From Monocercomonoides exilis (lineage: Eukaryota > Preaxostyla > Oxymonadida > Polymastigidae), in NCBI GenBank assembly GCA_001643675.2, contig LSRY02000007.1:749001-813000 (forward strand): 64,000 nucleotides of DNA, read 5' to 3'. Under the pieces are notes generated by a model, which was not told the origin of the DNA, did not search any database, and saw only the letters and a program-made list of their open reading frames with translations. The translations under genes were made by a program, and so were the position numbers. This document shows, piece by piece, positions 52,680 to 63,186 of the stretch; the stretch's first letter is position 1, and each line of letters starts with the position of its first letter.

Positions 52680-53024
52680 TCTGTCTGATTCATGTTTGTG
52701 TGTTTGTCTTTGGTTTTTTATTCTCTTTCTCTTTCTTCTAAATCTTCCTCTCATCAAAAGCTTCCCTCGGTTGATGTTGGTTTATCAAAAATATTTCATT
52801 TCATAATCTTCTGCTTCTTCTTAAAAATCTTCAATTTCTCTACCAATTTCTAGCTTTTTTGAAATAAAAGTGTTGAAAAATAAGTAATAAACAATAAAAA
52901 AAGCAATTATTTCAAGAATACTTTGTTTTAATTAACTTCTTTTCATTGTCTATAACCACAATGATAAGAGGGAAACTAAAGAAAAAAGGAAGATATGAAG
53001 ATAAAAAAGTGCGAAGTGATGTAT
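52680..53024. other. Convergent intergenic spacer
   Basis: AT-rich stretch between the ends of UFSP2 and eIF3d, with an AATAAA at about 52863 on the plus strand. Nothing else is recognisable. Confidence 0.5.
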
Positions 53025-55961
53025 TTAAGGTTTCAGAACAGTGAGTTTTGGTACAAGTGGAATTGTCTGAGAACTCTGTGAAATTTCATCCATTTCATTG
53101 TCCAGAAGCAGATTTACACCAACAGGAACTGATCTATCGCCAATTGGCATGTCTTCTTCATCGCCTGTTCCATCAGGACCATCCTCTCCATCATTGTCAC
53201 CATCTCCATCAACTTCAATGGCATTTTGCATCGCATTATCCCATATTGCATCCACTTGCTCAGGAAGTGCCTCTTCATTGTCTTCATCCACCACAATACA
53301 TCCAGATCCGAACGCCTCGCTTGAGACTGACTCCAAAAGCGCTTTGGCATTCGAGGACAACGCAGTGCCAGTTGATGCACTTGCAGCTTCTCCGTCCTTT
53401 TTGTCTTTGTCTTCTGCTTTGCCTTTATCTCCTTTGCCTTCCTCTTTGTTTCCGCTCGCTTCAAGTTCTTTCTTTGCTTCTTTCTCTCTAATCTCTGCAT
53501 CTGTGAGGTGCTTGGCGGAGAATAAACGAAGTGTTGAACGAGTGGGATCTTTAAACAAAATAAAGTCGAGAATTGGCTGTATTTGCTTGGCAGACTCCAA
53601 TTCCTCTTCAGCTGCCTCAGCGCTGCTGGATGGAACTGTTGAAGATGACGCCTGTGCTGCTATTGTTTTTGAGTCAAAGGCTTTCTCATCAACGTGCATA
53701 ATGTTCACCTGATAATTCGTCTGCCTCACATACTCCAAAATAGTCCTCAGAATCTCCCAAGCTGATCCAATGTTAACGTTAGCAATTGAAGACAGTTGGT
53801 CAACTGTGAACGTGCGTGTTAGCAGAAGTGCGTGTCGCATCGAAGAAAGTGAAGAAATCGCTCCGATGCTCGCAACGCTCCATCCAGCTGAGTTCAATGT
53901 GTTGATTGTGGAAGCAGTCACTCCTGTGGAAATAGACCAAAGAGAAGGTGTTGGTGACGAAGGGCGGTTCGGCTGAGGTTTGGCAATAGAAGACGGCACA
54001 GTTGATGATGATGGTGTTGCTGCACGTGGCGTTGCGTTTTGTTTCTCTTTCTTTTTGCCCTTTTGTCCTTTTCCGCCTTTGGCTTGATTTCCTTTGCCAG
54101 ATGGAGACGGAGACGGAGAAGATACAGCTGCGGGTGAAGGAGACAATGCTGGAGATGGCAAAGGAGCAGAAGAAGATGAAAGACGTGCCACAAATCCCAG
54201 CTTCAGCACGTTGACATGAGCCAAATGCGCCTTTAGCAGCCAGCGCGACAGACGGAACGAGTTGTTCTTTGCTTCTGTCGAGAGAACCATTCCTGTCTTT
54301 GTTTCCAGGATTTTCGTCCAGCCAGTCACACGGCTATCGAGCTCATTCAGACAATGCAGCGAGACATAAGGTGTTAGCACACCTTCAGTCGATGATGACG
54401 GGTTGGTGAATTCATACGGCATGGGAAAGTCTTTTGGAGTGACATTGCGCACTTTTTCGAGGAACTCCTTCAATTTGTGTCCTGCTTCGCGCGCTGCTGA
54501 GAGAGCTGGTTGTGAGCTGGGAGATTTTGTTGAAGGAGACAAAAGAGCGTCCACTCTTGCTCGATACACAAGTGTGATGGTGCTTGTCAGGCGAACAGCA
54601 AAGTATCTGTAAAGAAATGGAGGCATTTCGGGTGAGAAATCTGGTTTGGCTCGTTCAAGAGCTTTCGATGCAGAGTCAGCTGATTCTTCTATTTCTTGCT
54701 TGATTTTTTCTGCATCTTCTTCTTTTGTAGAAGGCTCATCTGTTGCTTCAGGTTCTGCAGCTGAATCTTGGCTCGCCGGCTCTGAAGCTGCTTGTTTTTT
54801 GTTTCGTAACAAATTTTCGCTCTCTTTAGTTTGTCTCTTTATATTACTAAAAACAGAAATAAGTCCTTTCTTCGAAACAGTATTTATTTCTAATGGACTT
54901 GGTTCAGCAATAACTCCAGACGCAAGCATCTTTCCGAGAACTGAACCGCTTTCTTCTGTAATAAGCACACCTCTTTCACTTTTTAAAGAGATGCTTCCTG
55001 CAGCGCCAGCTGCACTAGCTGAATCTGATTGTATAATGTTAACAACATCCTTCAAGACAGCGTCTGGTTGTGGAGCTTCGTATGCATTTTCATTCACAGT
55101 ATATGAGTCCAAAATTGTCTTATTCACTTTGTCGAGAATAATTGCTCCATTGCTCATGGCTTTCATACGTATTTCCCATTGGTAAACGGATCGTGCGCTT
55201 GCCATAATCACAGCCAATATTTCATCAGTTGCAAAGAAAACTCCATCTTTGCGTCCTGGAGATGTTGCAATATCCATCAAAAATGGATCTTCTGATGTCG
55301 TTGTGTCAACGGGCTTTGAAGTAGATGGCCTCAGATGAATTGGTGAATTTGTAGTTGCCTTGTCAAAACTGTCATTGAAATATCCAACGGTTCCCACTTC
55401 CCCCAAAAGAAGAATATCCGAACTTGGTGGTTCTACGCCAACTTTTTTAGAAAGAACTTGGAAATTCCACATGTCGTAATATCTCCAGTCATTGGGAATC
55501 TCAACCTGTTGTTCTCTCATCCTATTTTGTTGATCTAAATATGAAATTTAAAGCATAAATGTTTTAGCAATGATGTCGTTACTAATTAATATCATACTTT
55601 GAGGGTACTTTCTTTTATGCTGAGGAAATTGATACTGAGGAGTACGATAACTATGTTGAGCTTGTTGACGAGGTTTTTCCCAACTCTTCGTTTTAACGCG
55701 ATTAGTAGTTGATTCCACTGAATGAAAACCATCGTCAACTTTTGCTTTTTGATATTTCTGTTGAACTTTGTTTCCATATCGAGACGTTGGAAGTGTTGGA
55801 GAAATAAAATCTGCAACTTTCGGGATACGTTCAAGTTTTGTAAAAGCCGGTTGAATATTAATTGGATGGCTATTAATCGTTTGTGGAGGACCCCACAGCG
55901 AAGGTGAATATGAGGTCTCTCCCTGTGAATGTGGAGGAAAAGCAAGATCGATCAAACTCAT
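53025..55961 (-). CDS. EIF3D: Translation initiation factor eIF3 subunit d, 957 aa
   Basis: Two exons, 55598-55961 and 53025-55534, separated by a 63-base intron (gtatga...tttag), give 957 residues against roughly 550 in animals. The conserved blocks are in order: an N-terminal tail with GWGPP-like SLWGPP and KVADF; DWRYYDMWNF near residue 136; GYFNDSFDKATT; FFATDEILAVIMASARSVYQW near 220; CLNELDSRVTGW and MVLSTEAKNNSFRLSRWLLKA in the cap-binding region; NIGSAWEILRTILEYV; FILFKDPTRSTLRLF; and an acidic C-terminus. eIF3d sits on the 40S head near the mRNA exit and can bind the 5' cap. The extra length is low-complexity inserts: an Ala/Glu-rich loop near residue 370, a Ser/Pro/Lys-rich loop near 590, and a Lys/Glu/Ser/Ala stretch near 840. 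Confidence 0.93.
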
Positions 55962-56232
55962 TGTTCAAAATACGGGGATGATCAATAATTTCTTTCAAAT
56001 CAATTTTCATTCTTTCGATTTTCACTCACTTTGAATAATACAATTATTTATTTTCCACAAAATGTATGTGAAAGATGTTAATGAAATTTTGTTTTCTGAA
56101 AAAACTGTAAAAGAAAAATATAAATAAAGCCAATTTAACAAGAATCAATAGAAAATTGATGGGAAAAGAAGAAAAATGATAAAGTATCCCATTGAAATAA
56201 TGAAAAATTTCAAGATTTTGAAATGACTGAGA

Positions 56233-57995
56233 TCACTCAAATGTGAAATCCTCTTCGGTTTCAAATTTTGAAAGGACAAGTGTGTGCTCTTGTGTATCGT
56301 TTGATGAAGTATCTATTAAAGATGCAAGACGTCTTTTTTTCCCTTTCTTTTTCTCGTCTTTATTTTCCTCTTCTTGCATCGCTAAACTTTCTGCAGATTT
56401 TTGCTTTTCGATTTCTTCTTCTTTCTGCTTCTGATCAAACTCTTGGGCAACTTGAGCAATTCTTTTCCGTTCTTCTTCAAGTCGTTTTTTTCGTTCTTCT
56501 TTCTTCTTCAATTCTGCTGCTATTTTTCGAGAAAGAAGGTCATCCATTCGTTTTGCCCTTGCTTCCTCTTCTTTCCTCAACTCTTCCAGAGCAGCTCTGC
56601 TATTGCGAATCTCTTCGCATTTCCTCCAAAAGTCACTTATCTTCTTAGCCTTTTCTTTTTCGATCCTTTCATTTTCTCTTCTTTTCTCCAAGAGCATACG
56701 AAACGCACTTTCCTTTTTTTCTTTGTTTTTCCATTCGCCTTGAATAACTTCTGCCATTCTGAATTCTGAATCTGCAATCTCTTTCTTTTTCCTCTGAAGC
56801 TCTTCATAAGCATTGCGCTTTGCTAATTCTTTCCTTCTCTCCGATGTAATTGTATTTGCAGCTTCTTTTTCGATTTTCGAAGAATTTCGATTTTTCATTT
56901 CAATCACCCCATTTTGCTTTTTACAAAAATTCAACCATGACATTTGAATTGCTTTAGCTGCCTTAAGCTCATCTTCTTTTTGAAGCATCTTTCTTCGTTC
57001 TGATTCACAATTTGCTCTCTTTCGGTCTAACATTCTTCTAAACCAGTTGTGAATCAACAATCCATTCATAGCTCGAATTTTTTCATTTTGAATTTGTCTC
57101 AATTTCAGTTCTTCCAGAGCTTTTATTCGTCTGAGTTTTTCTTCCCATTCATCGCTCAACAATTTTGCCGACTTCATTCTTCTTTCTTTTTCTTCATTTT
57201 CTCTATTTGTTCTAACTCTTTCATCTTCTGTTGATTTCTTCTCTCCATCAATTGAATCTATCGAAAGCATATTCTCCTTTTTTACAAGATCAATAGCGTC
57301 CATGATTTCTTCTTCTGAAACATCAATTGTTTCTCTTGCATGTTCAAGGTCTATTTTGAATTTAATGCGATCGCTTGAGTAATCACTTATACGTCTCGCA
57401 AGAACTAAAATTAGATCAACAAATCTCACCGGAAATGTCTCGTTAACAACGTCTGCTGGTATGTAAACATAAGGATCCATATGATAAGCTTTTTTAACCG
57501 CTTCGTTAAAATATACAAAATTTTCCTGATAATTTTCATCTCAACAAAAAAATGGAAATAATAAAAATGAAAACTCTTTCATGAGCTGAGTGGCGCGGCT
57601 TTTCATTAAATCTGTGGTTAATAATAATGTTCACTGAATTACCAAAAAAATGATGCAAGCCTTGGAAGAGAATCTGGAGATGCTTTTTGCACAATTCTGC
57701 AAAGTGACACTCCATCATGCAATGCTTTCTTTTTCACAATTAATATTAATTAAAAAAAAATAATAATAACTCAAAAAATTCTGTTTTCTTACATTTAATG
57801 ATTCATTTCCCAATGATGTTCCTAGAATTTGCTCAACCCAATTTCTTGCAGCAAGTTGTCTTGTCAAAAATTCTAATGCCAAAAATTTCTTTCTTTTCAA
57901 AGAAGTTGAACCTTAAAATGTTAGATAAAACAAAGTAGACATTCACGTATATGGCTTACACTGGATATCAAACTTTCTATCATCAGTAATAATTA
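56233..57995 (-). CDS. Calponin-homology, coiled-coil protein with IQ-like repeats (5' end unresolved, apparent frameshift)
   Basis: Exons read in transcript order are 57960-57995, 57793-57911, 57575-57728 and 56233-57525; more 5' exons are likely. The first three plus the start of the last encode a calponin-homology domain: FLTRQLAARNWVEQILG, ALHDGVSLCRIV, PDSLPR, ENFVYFNEAVKKAY, YIPADVVNETF and FVDLILVLARRI. The 57575-57728 exon is 154 bases, one more than needed: a run of seven T (plus-strand A at 57644-57650) sits where the reading frame must shift, so one base looks extra. The long last exon is a charged coiled coil with degenerate IQ-like units (LIHNWFRRMLDRKR, AIQMSWLNFCKKQ, VIQGEWKNKEKK). 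CH plus IQ/coiled coil recalls IQGAP or ASPM, calmodulin-linked cytoskeletal scaffolds, but no RasGAP-type domain is present. Confidence 0.7.
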
Positions 57996-58147
57996 CTTCA
58001 AAATATTAAAATAAATATTTATATTTTATGTTTTTTATTATAAGCTTGGATCACTTTCAAATATAAAAAGCACTTGATATATCATTGCAGTGAAGATTGA
58101 AATAAGAAATAAACATTTTTTCTGAAGAATATTTTCAAAAATAAGTT

Positions 58148-58574
58148 CAGTGAAGCTCGATCATAATCACATCGGTTGTAATCAAGAACGCGAATAATCA
58201 CATTTTTTGTGCACTTAAAAATTTTGTATTATTTTATGTGTAATTTCATCATCTATAATCACACAAAAATTGTGAATAATCACAAATTTTGAAATTTTAT
58301 GGGTATTTTTCTGTCTGTTTTGATATTTTTGAAAAATTGAAAGTTGTTTTTTCTGCTTTGTAATGAATAAAAATTTTCAATAAAACATTGCAAATTGAAA
58401 AATCGAAACAAATATGTGCATTTAAATAAATATAGAAAAAATAAAAATTTTCATCAAAAAATAATTATTTCTGAAAAATTTTTCAATGAAAAAACAGTTT
58501 CTGTGATAACCAAGTTCGGTTATAATCACAAAAAATCGTGCAAAATGGACTGTGATTATAACCGAGCTTGACTG
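58148..58574. mobile_element. MITE-like element with 23-base inverted ends
   Basis: The left end (58148-58170) starts CAGTGAAGCTCG and the right end (58552-58574) finishes CGAGCTTGACTG; read on opposite strands they match at about 20 of 23 positions. Just inside the right end a second arm at 58512-58530 pairs with 58551-58569 at 18 of 19 bases, forming a hairpin. The motif ATAATCAC recurs at least five times across the element in both orientations. There is no coding capacity, as expected of a non-autonomous element. I could not define a clear target duplication. Confidence 0.55.
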
Positions 58575-58798
58575 CAAATGATATGTGGAGTTATTCGTTA
58601 AATAAATATGGGATGAAATTTCAGGTTTTGTGAAACAAACTAAGATTTGTTCCAAACTTTTTCTGAAATTATATCATAATAAGTCTTATATTCCCTTGCA
58701 AAAAATACTGAAAATTATAAAAATAGAGAAAATTTTACGAAAATTTTGTGTGGAACGATATTCATAAAGCAAAATTTTTCGTCCCATGTGGCATGGTC

Positions 58799-59255
58799 GA
58801 TCTTTTTTTAAATCATTCTTTCGTTCAAGTTTTGATCAAAATTATTATCTCAATGGGATTTTAAAAAAATGGGTGATTATTTTTGAAATCATAATATTTC
58901 ATTCAAAAATTTCGACAAGAAAATTTCACTTCAATATTCACAAAAGAATAGTGAAATGTTAAAAGGCTTCTGATAGATATTTTCTTCTTTATTTCAGCTT
59001 CAACATTTGTTTTTGAAATAGTTTTAATGAAGTTAATCATTAAAATACAAAATCTATATACAATGACAAATAAACTTTGAAAAACCAACACCCCGAAAAA
59101 AGATATGATTTCAAAAATAATTACCCAAATGAACATCAGCTGTTAAAACATTTTGTTCATAATGTTGCTATTGCAAAAACAATTTTTAATTCAAATTTCA
59201 TTGAGATAAAAATTTTGATCAAAACTCTAACGATTGAATGATTTCAAAAAGGATC
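58799..59255. mobile_element. MITE-like element with about 57-base imperfect inverted ends
   Basis: The outer arms are 58799-58855 and 59199-59255; both carry TTTTGATCAAAA flanked by ATCTCAATG and AAATCATTC-like sequence in opposite orientation. A second inner pair, 58870-58893 and 59104-59127 (TGGGT.ATTATTTTTGAAATCATA), keeps the same symmetry. The spacing suggests one AT-rich inverted-repeat element of about 460 bases. No target duplication or coding sequence was found. Confidence 0.55.
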
Positions 59256-59599
59256 AGCCGCACAATTCGTGCAATTCAAATAAACACATTTTTTTTCTAA
59301 TAATATGGGTTAATTAAAAATGAAGTTGACATGAAACAATAATTATTATAATAATAATATGAATATGAAAAATAAAGAATGATTATTCAAATACAGTCTG
59401 TCGGGAAAATGTGTAATCCATCCAAAAAAAAAAAAAGGTTGTTCATTCCATTTTACCTATTTTTTGAATTGTACAAAATACTTTGCTCTTTGTTTTTTGG
59501 TCTTGGAAAAATATAACACATACAGATTATGAGTGCAAGAGTAAAGGGAAAATAGAATAGAAGTTGCACAATCCTCAAACAACCTAGAAGAATATATAT

Positions 59600-59987
59600 A
59601 TATCGCATTAAATACCGGACATCGCACAAAATACCGGACAAGATCGATTTCACAATAACCGCAAGAGGAATAATTCCGACAATTTTCCTTCAAATATATC
59701 TTATCAATACAAACTCATTTGAAATGCAAAACTTTCAAAACTTCCTCGTTTGAACTCAGAAAAAATATATTTCGAAATCTCGGAGAAATAAGATTTTGTC
59801 TTTCTCCGATATTCCAAAAATACTATTCCGAGCATAAACGAGAAAGTAATGAAAGTCCTGTATGTCACATGAGTTTGCACTGATGAGATTTCTTTTGAGG
59901 AAAATTATCAAAATTATTCCTCTTGCAGTTATTGTGAAACTGATCTTGTCAGGTATTTTTTGCGATGTCCTGTATATCATGCGATAT
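59600..59987. repeat. Long foldback palindrome, arms about 190 bases
   Basis: Reading inward from 59600 and, on the other strand, from 59987, the two arms match over nearly their whole length (roughly 75-90 percent by eye). The best part includes ATACCGGACA/ATACCTGACA, TTTCACAATAACCGCAAGAGG and ATAATT on one arm and their counterparts on the other. The centre is GGAGAAA...TTTCTCC at 59782-59807, leaving almost no loop. The element could extrude as a cruciform or give a long hairpin RNA if transcribed. Confidence 0.75.
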
Positions 59988-60178
59988 CTGTAATAAAAAT
60001 AGTGGGAAGGATCTCGATGGTACCAGGACCTACTCCATTTGCCCACACAAATTATTTGAGAAGTTTCATTTCCAATATTTGATGAAATAAATGAGTTTGA
60101 TAGTTCTAGAATAAATTTTCTTTTTCTTTTTTTTCTTTTATTAAATTCAAAAAAATCCAAAATTTACATCACAAATCA

Positions 60179-60186
60179 CTTGTTAG
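60179..60186 (+). repeat. Left copy of 8-base target-site duplication
   Basis: CTTGTTAG lies directly next to the left terminal inverted repeat of the 3.0-kb element and is repeated exactly at its right end. Confidence 0.8.
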
Positions 60187-60398
60187 TAACCCTGGGTGAC
60201 GTACTGACTTCTGACTTGATATTTTCGATTTTGACGGACGTGACAGTTTTTTCCACGTCACAAAGCAAAACCAACATTATTGAATTTTTATTTCATTATC
60301 ATAAATGTTTTCATAAATATTTATTTTTAAAATTGTGAAAATCAAATTTTCCATTTTGAATTTTTCTCTTACGTGATTGGCAGAATAGGAATTAAGAC

Positions 60399-60434
60399 AC
60401 GTCATTGACTTCACTGACCTCACTGACGTCACTT
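60399..60434 (+). repeat. Four tandem 9-base units inside the transposon
   Basis: ACGTCATTG, ACTTCACTG, ACCTCACTG and ACGTCACTT follow each other without gaps. The GACGTCA/CACGTCA cores resemble the motif at both element ends, so the array may be a sub-terminal transposase-binding region. This role is inferred. Confidence 0.6.
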
Positions 60435-61684
60435 CATGTTTATTATTCGAAAAACACAAAAGAAAGAGAAGAATAGCGAAACATGGTAGCCAAATCTCAA
60501 GAATGTTATCATTTCATTATTCTGAATCAAACAACCATAACATTTCATTGAATTTCGATAATTCAGTTATTTTATGAAAGAAATAAACAAATATGAAAAA
60601 AAGAAACAGAATATTCGCACAGAAGAACTATCTTATTTTGAGATAGTTTGAAGAATTCTTATTCACCATTTTCACTTTAGAATTTTTAATTATTCTATTT
60701 TCTTGTTTTGTTTTCAGTATCCTTCAATGAAAGCCACATCATCGAGGAAGAAAAAATGATATTGTTTCAAGAATCAAAATTTGAAGTTTTTGTGCGCACT
60801 TTCTGAATATTCCGGGAAATTGTTTGTGTAAAATACATGTTCTTAATATTTACTATTGCAAATGTTGTCCATATCAAAATGCAGGGGAAATAAAATTTTT
60901 GAAGTGGTGCAAAGCAATTTATTCAACTCATTCAAAAGACATTGAAATGATTTAAGAAAATGCAATAAATTCATCAAACCAATTGTATTTTTTTGCGCGG
61001 GAATTACAAAATTTCATAAATTTGAGTTCGAAATAATAACAAAAAATACTTGAAAACCTTCCTATAATGTTCTCCTGTAACAAGTTGTTCTCTTTTTTTG
61101 TGTCTTCATTCAAAATTCTATTTTTTCATATTAGCCATTCTTCTGTTCTGAATTCTTAGCTCCAACAGAAAAATTCGCAAATTCTTTTTCTATTTTTTAA
61201 GTTCAGGTTCTTATTTTAATGCAACCTTTAGCTTGGTTTCCCTCATCGATATGAATAAGAAAAATGCAAAGATTACATGAAAATTATAAAAATATAAAAA
61301 GAATACAAAACAACTGGAAAGAGAAGAGTCAAGGGAGTGGAATGGTTTTCATTATTATAAAAGAAGAATAAATATTTTTGTTTTTTTACTTCTTCGAAGA
61401 GGTGCGTTTTTCATTCATTACATTTTCATTCTCTAATTCCAGATAATTTTAAATGGAAGTTATATGAAGATGAAAGGAAGAAAATTGATCATTCATTAAG
61501 TGAATTTTTCTTTTTTCGCTGTGAATGCGAAGAAGTTGCACAACATTTTTTTGCAATTGTAAAAAGCGGATATCAATTAATCTCTTAAATGCAATTTTAA
61601 TTTTTCAATATGATGAACAAAGTGATATGAAAATTATAATTCACTAAATGAAATGCAATTCATTTGAAAACATTCACAAAACAA

Positions 61685-62420
61685 ATAGAAATAAATTATA
61701 ATGATTCATCAATATCATTTTCTTCCAAAAGAAAATCAAATGTTACACGATAATAAACAATAACATTTTCATATCATTCTTCCATCTTTTCAAACTTTTT
61801 CCTTTTTTGATGTCATTCATTTCGCTTCTTCCACTTCAACATACGACTCTCTCATCAATAAACATGCAATCGAATAAATGCATCAAGCTTTTATATTCCA
61901 GTTTGAAATCCGTTGTTGTCATCTGAATCCTCTCCAAAATTGTATCAACAGCTTCTTTATTCAACATGTACTCAATTTTGATTGACAAATTATCCTTCAT
62001 AACTAAAAATAAGCACAAGTATCGACTACCAATTTCTCTGGAATTATCCTTTGTTGCTCGAAATATTATGACAATGCTGACTATTAGTTTAATCAGTTCT
62101 TCATTCTTCAGTCCGAAACATCGAAAATATATCACGAGTGATTAAAGCCATCTCCCATTTGAAAGCACTTCTTTAACTTCTTTTTTGTTCATTTCCTCTT
62201 CGTTCTTTTTTTAATCCGCTCTTTCAATGAGCTCGTCCATTTTCTTTTGCTGTCTCTCTCACAAATTGCGGTTCATCCACAACAACTTCTTAAAAACTTT
62301 CATTCCAATATTGTTTTATCAGAAGTCTCAAGCCGACTGATTGGAAATTTGCAACAGATTGCTTCGTTCCTTATATCTTTTTGTAAGTCATTTGACTTTA
62401 TTCAAACAAAACTCTTTTTA
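61685..62420 (-). pseudogene. Decayed armadillo-like multigene-family member (C-terminal half)
   Basis: Read on the minus strand across three frames, blocks appear in a fixed order: KEFCLNKVK, YKERSNLLQISNQSA, LLIKQYWNESF, EVVVDEPQFVRETAKE, DELIERAD, RWL(stop)SLVIYFRC, NEELIKLIVSIVIIFRATKDN, GSRYLCLFLVMKDN, KEAVDTILERIQ, EKMEE(stop)YENVI and TFDFLLEENDIDESL. From memory these parallel, in the same order, a large family of predicted armadillo-like proteins in Monocercomonoides, where the stop at 62143-62145 falls on a conserved Gln. Stops at 62211-62213, 62143-62145 and 61696-61698 plus at least two frame changes show that the copy is dead. The longest intact piece is 61836-62135. The N-terminal half was not found. 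Confidence 0.65.
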
Positions 62421-63041
62421 AACTTTAATCATAAATAAGTTAAAAATTTTTTTACAGCCAAAATGTTTATAAAATAATTTTTTCAAACACAACATTTATA
62501 ATTGTACAAGAAAAGATAGCTATTTCCATTTTATTCCGTTGAACTTTGTTTTCACTTTGTTGAACACTTCCTTTCAATTTATGTTTTAAGTATTGACAAG
62601 AAAATCGAAAAAAATGATTGTGACAGTTTTAATTGCATAAAATGAACATCAATATTGTGTAAACTGCTGTTCTTTATCGTATTATCAGTCTTCTCCATTT
62701 CAATGAATGTTGCATTTTAAAAACACAACATTTTTATTATTCTATTCGAAAACAAAGAAATTCAGATAATGATAGAAATAGAATTAAAAAATCCTCAAGC
62801 AAATACAAAAACTCACATATTTATTTCGTTTTTAAAAAGAATTGGTGTGAAATATGTAACATATCTATTTTATTTTGGTAAATTTCTCATTCTGCTTTGT
62901 AATGGTATATGTTGATCAAAAGTTTAATTTTATAAAATAAGCAAAATATTTTTTCTCAAATATTTCAAATATCAAATTTATTCAAAAGAGAAACAATTTT
63001 CATCTGATTTTTTAACTGATTAATTTTTAATAAAATGATAA

Positions 63042-63045
<4 letters not shown>

Positions 63046-63131
<86 letters not shown>
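63046..63131. repeat. Poly-T tract interrupted once by AC
   Basis: Forty-two T, then AC, then 42 T, located 40 bases inside the right end of the transposon. A run like this may be a slipped homopolymer, a retained poly-A trace, or an assembly join; exact length should not be trusted. Confidence 0.8.
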
Positions 63132-63132
<1 letters not shown>

Positions 63133-63186
63133 TGGAAAATTTGTGACGGACGTGACAAATTTTTTTCTTCACGTCACCCAGGGTAA

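Larger units (their letters stand above)
57996..60178. other. AT-rich, gene-free region rich in inverted repeats
   Basis: No coding exon can be supported here; the open frames are short, rich in Ile, Asn, Lys and Phe, and lack family motifs. The region instead holds two MITE-like inverted-repeat elements and a long foldback palindrome, listed separately. The 5' exons of the calponin-homology gene may lie in its first few hundred bases. Confidence 0.6.
60187..63186. mobile_element. 3.0-kb non-autonomous DNA transposon with 16-base TIRs and 8-base TSD
   Basis: The left end TAACCCTGGGTGACGT (60187-60202) and the right end read on the other strand, TTACCCTGGGTGACGT (63171-63186), agree at 15 of 16 bases, and identical CTTGTTAG copies flank both. 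Eight-base duplications are typical of hAT-type cut-and-paste elements, although the end sequence does not look like the usual CAGGG hAT terminus, so the superfamily is open. Sub-terminal copies of GACGGACGTGAC (about 60232 and 63144) add a second layer of symmetry. No transposase frame is present. The interior holds a broken armadillo-like gene copy and a long poly-T. The nearly intact ends and perfect duplication suggest insertion was fairly recent. Confidence 0.75.

Noticed and set aside
61685-62420. TAA read as Gln (oxymonad-type alternative code)
   Set aside because: In-frame TAA codons in the armadillo-like copy and the left gene fit Gln or a similar residue, but the 9,771-codon and 4,438-codon frames contain none, and six genes end in TAA exactly where homology ends. 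Frame changes in the armadillo copy also point to decay.
60187-63186. Transposase gene within the element
   Set aside because: All open frames in it are short and either belong to the armadillo-like remnant or have noncoding-like composition.
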